Source of the DNA: an uncultured Fodinibius sp. | Lineage (GTDB): Bacteria > Bacteroidota > Rhodothermia > Balneolales > Balneolaceae | DNA length: 64,000 nucleotides | Direction: 5' to 3' | NCBI GenBank assembly: GCA_913056455.1 | Contig: CAJXMJ010000002.1 | Location: 787,665 to 851,664, forward strand | Shown: positions 10,285-20,065 of the stretch, piece by piece | Position numbering within the stretch: the first letter of the stretch is position 1 | How the letters are laid out: each line of letters starts with the position of its first letter | The notes under the pieces: generated by a model | Seen by the model: the letters and a program-made list of their open reading frames with translations, nothing else | Told to the model about the DNA's origin: nothing | Databases searched by the model: none | Made by a program: the position numbers and the translations under genes

Positions 10285-11418
10285 TCATGCAAAACGATCT
10301 GCCAGACGGTTTATTAGGTACCCACTTTCCTTTAGTGCCTGTGAGGCAAACTTGCCAAAGAAATCGGTAACAGATTCGAACTCTTTGATGAAGCCTTCCT
10401 TGTCGTCATTTTTGACCATTTGTGCCAGTTTCTCGTTGTGTTCAATGAATTTAAGCAGCAGCTCCCGGCGCTCTTCATTGGCGAAAACAATATCTGCATA
10501 GAGTTCTGCACTCTGGGCAAAAATACGTCCTGTCATCATCAGTTCGGCGCGGTAGATGGGAGAAGAGTAATCGAGAATATCCTGTGGTTTTAGGTCATAG
10601 GTTTTCATAAAAGAGCCGTGGGTGAGTGCCACAAAGTGACGCAATCCCTGTACCATGTGCATTACGTGATCGTGCTTTTCGGCATCGGCCTCAACTACAC
10701 GCATGCCCCATAGCTTGGATTGTTCGATTACCCACTCCGACGATTCTGCATTGCGTGCCGGACAAACAACCATTAGCTGCTTGGAGAGGTTATCGACATC
10801 GGGACCATGCATGGGGTGTAATCCCAGAACAGGGCCGTCGTGAGCTTGTTTCATCGCCTCAATAGGTTCAGTCTTATTGCTGGTAAAATCTGCGAGAATA
10901 GTTTCTGAGCTTAGCTTAGGTGCCAATCGCTCAATGACCTTAACCGTTACGTTAATGGGGACAGCGACGATGGCTAAGTCAAGTTTGGGGGCAATTTCTT
11001 CGAGTTCGTGCCAGTTGTGTTTATCGATCTTATAAATATGATGTCCTGATTGATGTGCGATGCGGGCGTATAGGCTTCCCATTCCTCCTTTTGCTCCTAC
11101 AATAAGAATGTGTTTGGGCTCTTCGGTAGCACGTGGGAATTCATTAGAAGATTGGCTGGCTCGCGAGGAAGCCATGATCATTCGCAAAAAATCTTCAGCC
11201 CAGTCGGGATCAAGATTATGAGCGCTGGCCATTTCACGAAATTTTTTTGTCTTTTCATCTTCCCGTTTGGGAGCAAAGATAGGCAACTGGTTTTTTATTT
11301 TTTTATCGATAACCTCGTGCACAATTTCCCTTCGCTCGGCCAGAAGTTCAAGGAGTTTGGAATCAATTTCATCAATGCGATTACGTTGTGGTCCGAGTTT
11401 CTTTTCTGTTGGAGTCAT
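10285..11418 (-). CDS. tyrA: Bifunctional chorismate mutase / prephenate dehydrogenase (T-protein)
   Basis: N-terminal CM_2 domain (RNRIDEIDSKLLELLAERREIV), then NAD-binding GAKGGMGSLYARI and LGLHPMHGPD. Confidence 0.85.
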   Translation of the reverse strand: MTPTEKKLGPQRNRIDEIDSKLLELLAERREIVHEVIDKKIKNQLPIFAPKREDEKTKKFREMASAHNLDPDWAEDFLRMIMASSRASQSSNEFPRATEEPKHILIVGAKGGMGSLYARIAHQSGHHIYKIDKHNWHELEEIAPKLDLAIVAVPINVTVKVIERLAPKLSSETILADFTSNKTEPIEAMKQAHDGPVLGLHPMHGPDVDNLSKQLMVVCPARNAESSEWVIEQSKLWGMRVVEADAEKHDHVMHMVQGLRHFVALTHGSFMKTYDLKPQDILDYSSPIYRAELMMTGRIFAQSAELYADIVFANEERRELLLKFIEHNEKLAQMVKNDDKEGFIKEFESVTDFFGKFASQALKESGYLINRLADRFA

Positions 11419-11669
11419 AAACTATTAATCTAAAAAACTACAGTATTGTGCTTAATACGTCTTAGCAACTAAAGCTGGCTAAAATACAAATTTATCTTTC
11501 GTGAAATAAATTTATCGGTAGATTAAAGAAAGAGTCGAAGGTTAGAAATTAAATGGAAGCTTTACTGTTAATTGCCCGAAAAATATGGGATTTTAACAGA
11601 ATGATTTAGCGCTATTTTCGTTTTATTACAATGTGAATAGAAAGGATTTAAAAGGTTATTTAATACTAT

Positions 11670-13721
11670 ATGTCCCATTTTGATTTACAATCTCCCTGGC
11701 CGCCGGCCGGGGATCAGCCCGAAGCTATTGAACAGTTGGTAGAGGGTGTTGAAAACGGCGATAAGTACCAGACGTTACTTGGAATTACCGGTTCAGGGAA
11801 AACTCGTACTGTATCGGGTGTGATTGATGAAGTCGAACGCCCTACGCTGGTAATGAGTCATAACAAAACATTGGCTGCACAGCTGTATCGCGAGCTTAGT
11901 GATTTTTTCCCGGATAACCGGGTTGAGTTTTTTATCTCCTATTACGATTACTATCAGCCGGAGGCCTATCTTTCCTCGCAGGATAAATACATCGAAAAAG
12001 ATCTGTCGATTAACGATGAGATTCAGCGGCTTCGACTTCGTGCTACGAGTTCCCTGCTATCGGGTCGAAGAGACGTAATTATCGTCTCTTCGGTAAGCTG
12101 TATATATGGTATTGGTTCTCCCTCTGAGTATGAAAAGCTTATTATTAACCTGGAGACCGGGACGGAAGTTCCGCGGAATAAGTTGTTGTATGATTTGGTG
12201 GACTTGCACTATACGCGGAACGATCGTGAATTTGAGCGCGGTACTTTTCGGGTGCGCGGAGACGTTGTAGATCTTTATCCTGCCTATGCAGAGCATGGAT
12301 TGCGCATCTCGTTCTGGGGCGATGAAATTGAAAAGATGGAAATTGTCGATCCGGAAAGCGGTGATGTGCTGGATAGTGTGGATGAATTTCGCATTTATCC
12401 TGCATCACACTATGTAACGACTGAAGATCGACTTCAGGAAGCCATTGAGCAAATTCGGGATGAGCTGCACTGGCGTATTGGGACTCTTAATGATGAAGGA
12501 AAGCATCTCGAGGCTAAACGGCTGGAACAGCGAACCCTCTTTGATATCGAAATGATGCAGGAAATTGGATACTGTTCCGGTATTGAAAATTACTCCCGTT
12601 ATCTGAGTAATCGTAAGCCGGGCGAACGTCCATACTGCTTGTTCGATTATTTTCCGGATGATTTTCTGCTGGTTGTGGATGAGAGTCACCAGACAGTTCC
12701 GCAAATTTCGGCTATGTACGGTGGTGACCGATCCCGTAAAATTGATTTGGTAGAACATGGGTTTCGATTGCCTTCGGCAATGGATAACCGTCCTCTTACA
12801 TTTGAAGAGTGGGAAGAGGTTACCAATCAGGCTATCTTTGTGAGTGCTACGCCCAGTGATTATGAGCTTGAAAAGAGTGGTGGCGTGGTTGTAGAGCAAA
12901 TTGTACGTCCAACTGGACTGATGGAGCCTGAAATTGAAGTGCGTCCTCTTGATAATCAGATTGATGACCTTCTTGAGCAGATTCAAGAACGTGTCAAAAA
13001 AGGCCATCGGGTATTATGCATTACGTTGACAAAACGACTGAGTGAAGAGTTAAGTGAGTATCTGAAAAGTGTCGGCATATCGGCGGCATATATGCATAGT
13101 GAACTCAATGCGATGGAACGTGTAGAGGTGCTGTTCAAATTCCGTCGCGGTGATTTTGATGTACTGGTTGGGATTAACTTGCTTCGAGAGGGAATTGATA
13201 TTCCTGAACTCAGCCTGGTCGCTATTCTTGATGCCGATAAAGAAGGATTTCTGCGCTCTGAAACCTCGCTGTTTCAGATTATCGGTCGAGCGGCGCGAAA
13301 TGTTGAAGGGAAAGCCATCCTGTATGCTGATAAAATCACTGATAGCATGCAGACGGTGATTGACGAAACCGAGCGTCGTCGTAAAATACAGAAAGAATAC
13401 AATGAAGAGCATGGCATTGAGCCAAAAACTATCGAGAAAGAATTGAAACCGCTTGTTGATCCGGCATTGATTTCGAACAAAGATTTTGATCTCGATGATA
13501 AAGATACAGACGGCCAAGATCCGCTTGAAGTAGTGAAAGTGGCTGATGAGGGGATTAAGTACAAAGCAAACCCGGCCATGAACGAAGTGACTTTTGATAA
13601 CAAAGAGGAATTCCTTGAATATCTTCAAGATTCGATGTACACGGCTGCACAAAATATGGAGTTCGAAGAGGCAGCCCGTATTCGCGATCAAATAGAACAG
13701 CTTAAAAACGAGTTAGATTAA
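11670..13721 (+). CDS. uvrB: Excinuclease ABC subunit UvrB
   Basis: LLGITGSGKTRTVSGVI, YYDYYQPEAYLSSQDKYIEKD, DESHQTVPQISAMYGGDRSRK, C-terminal UVR motif. Confidence 0.98.
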   Translation: MSHFDLQSPWPPAGDQPEAIEQLVEGVENGDKYQTLLGITGSGKTRTVSGVIDEVERPTLVMSHNKTLAAQLYRELSDFFPDNRVEFFISYYDYYQPEAYLSSQDKYIEKDLSINDEIQRLRLRATSSLLSGRRDVIIVSSVSCIYGIGSPSEYEKLIINLETGTEVPRNKLLYDLVDLHYTRNDREFERGTFRVRGDVVDLYPAYAEHGLRISFWGDEIEKMEIVDPESGDVLDSVDEFRIYPASHYVTTEDRLQEAIEQIRDELHWRIGTLNDEGKHLEAKRLEQRTLFDIEMMQEIGYCSGIENYSRYLSNRKPGERPYCLFDYFPDDFLLVVDESHQTVPQISAMYGGDRSRKIDLVEHGFRLPSAMDNRPLTFEEWEEVTNQAIFVSATPSDYELEKSGGVVVEQIVRPTGLMEPEIEVRPLDNQIDDLLEQIQERVKKGHRVLCITLTKRLSEELSEYLKSVGISAAYMHSELNAMERVEVLFKFRRGDFDVLVGINLLREGIDIPELSLVAILDADKEGFLRSETSLFQIIGRAARNVEGKAILYADKITDSMQTVIDETERRRKIQKEYNEEHGIEPKTIEKELKPLVDPALISNKDFDLDDKDTDGQDPLEVVKVADEGIKYKANPAMNEVTFDNKEEFLEYLQDSMYTAAQNMEFEEAARIRDQIEQLKNELD

Positions 13722-13731
13722 AAATTATTAA

Positions 13732-13753
13732 GCGTGGGAACTAATTCCCACGC
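13732..13753. repeat. Perfect 9-bp inverted repeat GCGTGGGAA-CTAA-TTCCCACGC
   Basis: Read directly between uvrB and the methyltransferase gene; no U-tract. Confidence 0.7.
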
Positions 13754-13772
13754 CAGCAATGAATAACCCAGT

Positions 13773-14324
13773 ATGAGTACGTTAGCATATCTTAAGAGTT
13801 TTTTTAAAGACAAAGACGTCGCTTCGGTAACGCCCACATCACGATTTTGCGTGCGTACCGTTTGTCGGCCGATCGATTTCTCTAAAGACATTACCGTAGT
13901 TGAATATGGAGCCGGGGCGGGCGTTTTTTCTCACTATCTGCTTGATCATATGACGGCCAATTCTCAACTGCATCTTTTTGAAACCAATGCAATTTTGTTT
14001 GAGAAGCTTCAACAAATCGATGATCCGAGGACCATGTTTTATGATCAGAGCGTAGAATATGTATCCGAGTTATTACCCGAGCATATCAGAGGGCACGTCG
14101 ATTTTATTATCTCCGGTATTCCTTTTTCTTTTTTGGATGCGGGAGTTAAATCGTCTATTCTCGACCAAAGTTATAAATTTTTGCGCGATGGCGGAGAGTT
14201 CCTGGCCTATCAAACATCAGGACATCTCGAAGAACCATTGCGAGAAACCTTTGGAAACGTAAAGACTTCCTGGGAATGGCGTAATATCCCACCTATGACC
14301 GTTTATGAGTCAACAAAGGAATAG
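13773..14324 (+). CDS. SAM-dependent methyltransferase (KsgA/PmtA-like)
   Basis: SRFCVRTVCRPIDFSKDITVVEYGAGAGVFSHYLL. Confidence 0.7.
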   Translation: MSTLAYLKSFFKDKDVASVTPTSRFCVRTVCRPIDFSKDITVVEYGAGAGVFSHYLLDHMTANSQLHLFETNAILFEKLQQIDDPRTMFYDQSVEYVSELLPEHIRGHVDFIISGIPFSFLDAGVKSSILDQSYKFLRDGGEFLAYQTSGHLEEPLRETFGNVKTSWEWRNIPPMTVYESTKE

Positions 14325-14370
14325 TTTTTCGAGGACGGATTTGATAGGATTCTTATATTTTGAAATAAAA

Positions 14371-14418
14371 AAGCCATTCCATCCATAGTAAAGGGATAGA
14401 ATGGCTTCAGATTTTTTG
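14371..14418. terminator. Bidirectional Rho-independent terminator
   Basis: AAGCCATTCCATCC...GGGATAGAATGGCTT flanked by A- and T-runs, between convergent genes. Confidence 0.75.
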
Positions 14419-14470
14419 TCTGCCTATCAACAGATCAAACCAATAAAATCAACGCAAATATCGACGAAAA

Positions 14471-14905
14471 CTATTCTTCTTCGTCAGCGTTTTGCGCTTC
14501 TTTTTTAGCAGCAGCTTTTGCTTCTGCCTCTCGGTTCAACTCACGAACCTCATCTCGGTTCTGATCTTTCTCTTTAATACGAGCAGATTTTCCTTGTCTG
14601 TCGCGCAGATAATAGAGCTTGGAGCGTTTAATATCACCTTGACGCTTAAGTTCAATTTTGGCGATAAAAGGAGAATGAAGCGGGAAAATACGCTCCACTC
14701 CAATATTTCCTGCGGAAATTTTGCGCACCATAAATGTTTGGTTAGCGCCGCTTCCGCGCCGAGAGATTACGAGTCCCTCAAACTTCTGGATTCGCTCTTT
14801 GTCGCCTTCGCGGACGCGATAGTGCACAACAACGGTATCCCCGGTTTTAAACTCGGGATACTCATCGTCAATTAATGTCTGTTCTGCTAATTTTAACTTA
14901 TCCAT
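14471..14905 (-). CDS. rplS: 50S ribosomal protein L19 with short charged C-terminal tail
   Basis: [63 protein letters not shown]. Confidence 0.97.
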   Translation of the reverse strand: MDKLKLAEQTLIDDEYPEFKTGDTVVVHYRVREGDKERIQKFEGLVISRRGSGANQTFMVRKISAGNIGVERIFPLHSPFIAKIELKRQGDIKRSKLYYLRDRQGKSARIKEKDQNRDEVRELNREAEAKAAAKKEAQNADEEE

Positions 14906-14917
14906 AATGTTACCTTA

Positions 14918-15625
14918 CTACTGTTCGTTTCGAAATTTCTTATAAATATCCGGACGTACTTCCTTCGTACGCTCAAGCGACTGTTGACGTCGCCATTCCT
15001 TCACTTTTTGATGATCACCTGATCGCAGCACTTTCGGCACTTTCATCCCTTCAAATTCAGCGGGACGCGTATACACAGGACCTTCCAGTAAGTTCTCATT
15101 TTGGAAAGAGTCCGTAAGAGCACTTTCAGAGTCGCCTAAAACGCCGGGCAATACTCGTACGATGGAATCAACCATCACAAGAGCCGGCAGTTCGCCGCCC
15201 GAAAGCACATAATCGCCAATGCTGTATGTTTTGGTGATTAATGAATCTATTACACGCTGATCGACACCTTTGTAATGGCCGCATAGAAAGATGAGATTTT
15301 TATCTGTCGACAGCCTGTTGGCGTCTTCCTGCTCAAACGGTATTCCGTTTGGAGCGGTAAATATAATCTCATCGTAATCCCGTTGGCTTTGCAGATGCTC
15401 AATACATGAAAAAATAGGCTGAGGTGTTAAAACCATGCCAGCACCGCCGCCGTAAGGATAATCATCTACTTTATTATGCTTGTCCTCGGTATAGTCACGC
15501 AGATCATGAGTATGGATTTCAACCAACCCTTCATCTTGAGCATTACCCACGATACTGTGTTTTAGAGGGCTCTCCAAAAGCTGTGGAACGGCCGATATGA
15601 TATCAATGCGCATCATACTATACAC
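14918..15625 (-). CDS. trmD: tRNA (guanine-N1)-methyltransferase
   Basis: MRIDIISAVPQLL, DDYPYGGGAGMVL, CGHYKGVDQRVIDS, SIGDYVLSGGELPALVMVDSIVR. Confidence 0.97.
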   Translation of the reverse strand: MYSMMRIDIISAVPQLLESPLKHSIVGNAQDEGLVEIHTHDLRDYTEDKHNKVDDYPYGGGAGMVLTPQPIFSCIEHLQSQRDYDEIIFTAPNGIPFEQEDANRLSTDKNLIFLCGHYKGVDQRVIDSLITKTYSIGDYVLSGGELPALVMVDSIVRVLPGVLGDSESALTDSFQNENLLEGPVYTRPAEFEGMKVPKVLRSGDHQKVKEWRRQQSLERTKEVRPDIYKKFRNEQ

Positions 15626-16178
15626 CTTTCAGTTGTTCCAGATTTCTGCATTGAATTTGTTTTGATTCCTCATCAATATCGGCAACATACTCATCCACAA
15701 TAGGGATGAGTAATTCTTCTTGCTCATTTGTAACCACCTGTAGTATCGGATGTGCCGGGTTTTCCAGCATTTCTTCAACTGTACCAATGGATTTTCCCTC
15801 ACTTAATATTGTAAAAGAGGTTAGATCCAACGGCAAAGCATCCGTATCCAGCAGAGATTCGACGATCTCGCGATCAGCAAAGACCGAAGCATTTTTAAGG
15901 TTTTCGGCCTGGGTGCGATCCGCTACGTGTTCAAATTTTACAAAGAACGAAAGCCGGTTGTTTTTTTCTTGCACCCGAACCGACTCAATTCGAGCGGGGA
16001 CTAAATCCCCTCTGGCCGTTTCAAGACGAGCCAGATCAATAGCATCAAAAAGTGTTGGCGCATAAACTTCGGGAATGATTAATACTTCTCCCTGTACGCC
16101 GTGTGATCGGGAAATATATCCGATCTTTTCGTACTGGTTTTCAATTGGTTCCAGCATAGCTTGGCTGGTGGACTCCAC
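15618..16178 (-). CDS. rimM: Ribosome maturation factor RimM
   Basis: IGYISRSHGVQGEVLI; PRC-barrel-like C-term; syntenic position. Confidence 0.93.
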   Translation of the reverse strand: MESTSQAMLEPIENQYEKIGYISRSHGVQGEVLIIPEVYAPTLFDAIDLARLETARGDLVPARIESVRVQEKNNRLSFFVKFEHVADRTQAENLKNASVFADREIVESLLDTDALPLDLTSFTILSEGKSIGTVEEMLENPAHPILQVVTNEQEELLIPIVDEYVADIDEESKQIQCRNLEQLKGV

Positions 16179-16208
16179 TTAATAGTGGGATCCACCTACT
16201 TAGCTTAT

Positions 16209-17132
16209 TTAACTATTTTCTTTCTTGTCATCCAAAGCACGTTGAACGGTTACCCGATCTTCGTCTTCAGGGACAAAGCCTTCAAGCTCATCAAGAGGGG
16301 TGTTTTCGATATGTTCGATAGCCTCTTTGGCTAACATATCAGTAGATACCTGTCCTTCTGCTTTTGATTCTTCTTCATCCTCATCCGCAGTATCTTCGGT
16401 ATCTTCCTCTTCATCGTCATCAGAAGCTTCAACCTCTTCCTCTTTGGTATCTTCTTCCTTGGCTTCAGCTTCTTCAGTAGATTCGTCCTTGTCAGACTCC
16501 TCTTTCTGAGCTTCGACTTCCTCAGTCTCATCTTCATCAGCGGCCTCTTCTACCTCTTCGTCGGCCGGTTCTTCTTGTGCCTCGGCCTCTTGCTGATCTT
16601 CCTCTTCAGCTACTTCTGCTTTTTCATCAGCTTCATCCGAAGCTTCTTCTTCATCAGACTCCTCGTCATCATCAGAAGCAAGTGCTTCTTGTTTGGCTTT
16701 CTCTTTGGCAGCTTCTTCAGCTTTCTTCTTAAGCTGCTTTTGGAATTCCTTTTCTTCGGCTTCCAAGAGTGCCTGCTGACGTTCTTTGCGCGTAGGAACT
16801 TCTTTTTCTTTTTCTTCGCGTTTTTCACGCCATTCAGCAAGAGCCTCTTCAATTTCTTCTTCCGATTTACCCCAGCGAATCAGATGCATTTCGTACATGA
16901 TCCCTTCATTCTTGAAAATAGAACGAACGGTATCAGTGGGCTGGGCTCCTTTTTTTAACCAGTGAAGAGCACGCTCACGATTTAAATCAAGCTGATTCTT
17001 GGGGGTTACATTATCAAAACGACCTAAGTCTTCAATAATACGACCATCTCTGGGTTTGCGGTTATCCGCAACAACAATGTGATGGATGGGCCGCTTTTTT
17101 CGACCTCTACGTTGTAATCTTATTCTTAACAA
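16209..17132 (-). CDS. rpsP: 30S ribosomal protein S16 with about 200-aa acidic C-terminal extension
   Basis: MLRIRLQRRGRKKRPIHHIVVADNRKPRDGRIIEDLGRF core, then E/D/K/A-rich tail. Confidence 0.95.
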   Translation of the reverse strand: MLRIRLQRRGRKKRPIHHIVVADNRKPRDGRIIEDLGRFDNVTPKNQLDLNRERALHWLKKGAQPTDTVRSIFKNEGIMYEMHLIRWGKSEEEIEEALAEWREKREEKEKEVPTRKERQQALLEAEEKEFQKQLKKKAEEAAKEKAKQEALASDDDEESDEEEASDEADEKAEVAEEEDQQEAEAQEEPADEEVEEAADEDETEEVEAQKEESDKDESTEEAEAKEEDTKEEEVEASDDDEEEDTEDTADEDEEESKAEGQVSTDMLAKEAIEHIENTPLDELEGFVPEDEDRVTVQRALDDKKENS

Positions 17133-17259
17133 TGGATTATCTCCTTAGTTATAATTTTAAATTTGCGTTGATTTCAAATAGAGGATATTGTCGGAATCTT
17201 GCGCAATATATTTTATATAAGAGATGCCGAGCTGGGCTAAACAGTCGGCATCAATGGTG

Positions 17260-18615
17260 TTAACCAAATGGTAAATCTCCTCTCATTCCCTTCATGCCTT
17301 GCATTAATTTACCCATCTTACCCATGCCAGAGAACGACTTCATCATTTTCTTCATCTGCTCAAACTGCTTTAGCAGATCATTGATATCCGAAACGCGTGT
17401 TCCGGAACCTTTGGCAATACGTCGCTTTCGAGTGGCATTTAAAATATCCGGATTGTGTTTCTCTTCCGGAGTCATTGAGCAAATAATTGCTTCTATTGGC
17501 TTGAAGGAATCTTCATCAATTTCTGTGTCAGATTCTTGCAGGGCTTTACCGGCTCCCGGAATCATTCCTACGAGATCCGAAATATTACCCATGCTTTTAA
17601 CTTGCTGCAGCTGCTGATAAAAGTCATCGAGATCAAACTCATCAGACTTAATTTTTTTCTGCAGCTTTTGTGCTTTTTCTTCATCAAATTCTTTCTGCGC
17701 CTTTTCCACAAGTGATACAACATCACCCATACCGAGAATACGCTTCGACATCCGCTCGGGATAGAAGGGAGAAAGGGCATCCAGCTTTTCGCCGGTGCTC
17801 ACAAACTTGATCGGTTTTTGGACCACATTCTTTATTGAAAGGGCCGCCCCACCGCGGGTATCACCATCAAGCTTGGTCAATACTACGCCATCATAATTGA
17901 TGACTTCGTTAAATTCTTTTGCTGTATTAACAGCGTCTTGTCCTGTCATAGAGTCAACAATGAACAATGTTTCATGTGGCTCAACAGCTTCTTTAATTTC
18001 AGCCACTTCGTTCATCATCTTCTCATCCACGTGCATGCGCCCGGCCGTATCAATAATAACAGTGTCAAGAGCCAGGCTTTTGGCCATGGAAACAGCTTCT
18101 TTTGCAGCACGAACCGCATCTTTCTGATCAATAGAATAGACCGGAACGTCGATTTGGTTGGCCAGCGTCTTAAGCTGGTCAATGGCAGCCGGACGATAAA
18201 CGTCTGCTGCCGCTAAAATAGGATTGCGGTTGTTTTCCTGCTTCAGATAACGAGCCAGCTTGGCGCTGAAGGTTGTTTTACCGGAACCTTGCAGGCCGGC
18301 AATCAAAATAACCGTAGGCGGTGTGTGTGCGACAGAGATATCCACACGCTCTTGACCTAAAATATCGGTCAGCTCATCATGTACAATCTTGGTAAACTGC
18401 TGACCGGGATTGACGGCCGTAAGCACATCTTCGCCCATTGCCCGTTCTTTGACCTTGTTCGTGAACTCTTTGGCAACGTCGTAGTTCACATCGGCATCGA
18501 GCAGGGCCCGACGTATTTCTCTCACCGTCTCCGCAATGTTGACGTCGGTGATCTGAGCTTCTCCTTTCAGCTTTTGAAAGGCGCTATCTAATTTTGATGA
18601 GAGATCTTGAAACAT
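17260..18615 (-). CDS. ffh: Signal recognition particle protein Ffh
   Basis: IAGLQGSGKTTFSAKLARYL, AADVYRPAAIDQL, DTAGRMHVD, methionine-rich M domain. Confidence 0.98.
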   Translation of the reverse strand: MFQDLSSKLDSAFQKLKGEAQITDVNIAETVREIRRALLDADVNYDVAKEFTNKVKERAMGEDVLTAVNPGQQFTKIVHDELTDILGQERVDISVAHTPPTVILIAGLQGSGKTTFSAKLARYLKQENNRNPILAAADVYRPAAIDQLKTLANQIDVPVYSIDQKDAVRAAKEAVSMAKSLALDTVIIDTAGRMHVDEKMMNEVAEIKEAVEPHETLFIVDSMTGQDAVNTAKEFNEVINYDGVVLTKLDGDTRGGAALSIKNVVQKPIKFVSTGEKLDALSPFYPERMSKRILGMGDVVSLVEKAQKEFDEEKAQKLQKKIKSDEFDLDDFYQQLQQVKSMGNISDLVGMIPGAGKALQESDTEIDEDSFKPIEAIICSMTPEEKHNPDILNATRKRRIAKGSGTRVSDINDLLKQFEQMKKMMKSFSGMGKMGKLMQGMKGMRGDLPFG

Positions 18616-18839
18616 GTGTTCGTAATTATCTGATCTTTAAAGCTGTTCATGAATTCCCGAATAGAGCATGGGAATAAGAGTCCCGCAAAATAAGGACATT
18701 TTTTTGTGTTATCAACAGAATTATTTGTTTGAAATAACGGTAAAGATTTAGAGAAAATGTGTAATGACAGTTTTTATATTTCTTTTATTATCTTCCCACA
18801 GAAATCTATTGAATTCTAAGAAATTGAGGATCGTAACTT

Positions 18840-19685
18840 ATGGCTGACGAACAAGGATATGGACTGCTTAAGGGAAAGAAAGGATTGATTTTTGGCGCAC
18901 TGGATGAGCGCAGTATAGCGTGGAGAATCGCTTTAGCCTGTAAACGAGAGGGGGCCGAGTTCTCATTATCCAATGCCCCGGTAGCTCTTCGTTTTGGAGA
19001 TCTTGATGAATTATCCGAAAAAACAGGAGCAGAAGTGTTCCCTTGTGATGTGACCAACGAAGATGAAATTGAAGAGTTGATGGAGAATGTAAAAGAGGAG
19101 CATGGCCAGATTGATTTTATGCTTCATGCTATTGGGATGTCCCCCAATGTGCGCAAAAAACAAGATTATAAAGAGTTGAATTACCAGTGGATGCAGCAGA
19201 CGATGGATATTTCAGCCATTTCACTGCATAAGGTAATCCGCTATGCCGATGAGGCTGATATACTTGCTGACGGCGGAAGTATTGTTGCGCTTTCGTACAT
19301 AGGTGCACATCGTATATTCTCTAAATACAGCGATATGAATGACGCCAAGGCACTGCTTGAAAGTATTGCTCGTAATTACGGTAGCCGTTTGGCTGATCGA
19401 GGCATCCGCGTTAATACGGTTTCGCAGGCACCAACCAAAACTTCGGCAGGCAAAGGTATCAAGGGATTTGATGGAATGTATACTTTCGCCGATAAGATAG
19501 CCCCCATGGGTAATCCGACGGCCGATGAATGTGCGGATTACTGTGTAACACTGTTCTCCGATCTGACCCGAAAAGTGACAATGCAGAACCTTTATCACGA
19601 TGGTGGATTTGTTACGTCCGGTATTGACGAGCAGATGATTAATGATCTCGCAAAAATATATGCCGATGATGAAGGTGATGAGTAA
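18840..19685 (+). CDS. fabI: Enoyl-ACP reductase FabI
   Basis: LKGKKGLIFGALDERSIAWRIA; VALSYIGAHRIFSKYSDMNDAKALLE; ADKIAPMGN. Confidence 0.9.
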   Translation: MADEQGYGLLKGKKGLIFGALDERSIAWRIALACKREGAEFSLSNAPVALRFGDLDELSEKTGAEVFPCDVTNEDEIEELMENVKEEHGQIDFMLHAIGMSPNVRKKQDYKELNYQWMQQTMDISAISLHKVIRYADEADILADGGSIVALSYIGAHRIFSKYSDMNDAKALLESIARNYGSRLADRGIRVNTVSQAPTKTSAGKGIKGFDGMYTFADKIAPMGNPTADECADYCVTLFSDLTRKVTMQNLYHDGGFVTSGIDEQMINDLAKIYADDEGDE

Positions 19686-19715
19686 CGCTTAATTTCTCTT
19701 TTCAATTTGCGATTC

Positions 19716-19755
19716 AATGCCCGATACTTTTAAGGTGTCGGGCATTCTTTATTTG
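19716..19755 (+). terminator. Rho-independent terminator after fabI
   Basis: AATGCCCGATAC...GTGTCGGGCATT followed by CTTTATTT. Confidence 0.75.
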
Positions 19756-20065
19756 AAAGTTTTTGTGCTGCTTTTAGTACGGAGTTGAATATGATAAAAA
19801 GCCACCATCCCCTTTCTCCCCCTCAAAGGAGGCAACTTATTGTTTTTTGTGAGTAGTGAGATGAGAAAGAATTAAATTATAAAGAGCACTAATTATTTTT
19901 AGCTTTCGATCATCTCAGGGAAGAGTTGTTACTTTGCTTTTTTGTTGTTGGAAGGCTCAGTTATGTGGTTATTGGAATTTCTTTAAAAAATGTATCCGGA
20001 TTTTAATCTTTTCACGAAAAGCAGTTAATTACCAACGGTTTTAATTCTAAAAAATAATAGAATCG

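Noticed and set aside
12405-13691. Long minus-strand ORFs (200 aa and 213 aa)
   Set aside because: Antisense to uvrB, which is fully conserved on the + strand.
16575-16958. 127-aa plus-strand Phe/Leu-rich ORF, with 16610-16852 (-) and 16331-16537 (-) Lys-rich ORFs
   Set aside because: Antisense and out-of-frame readings of the low-complexity S16 tail.
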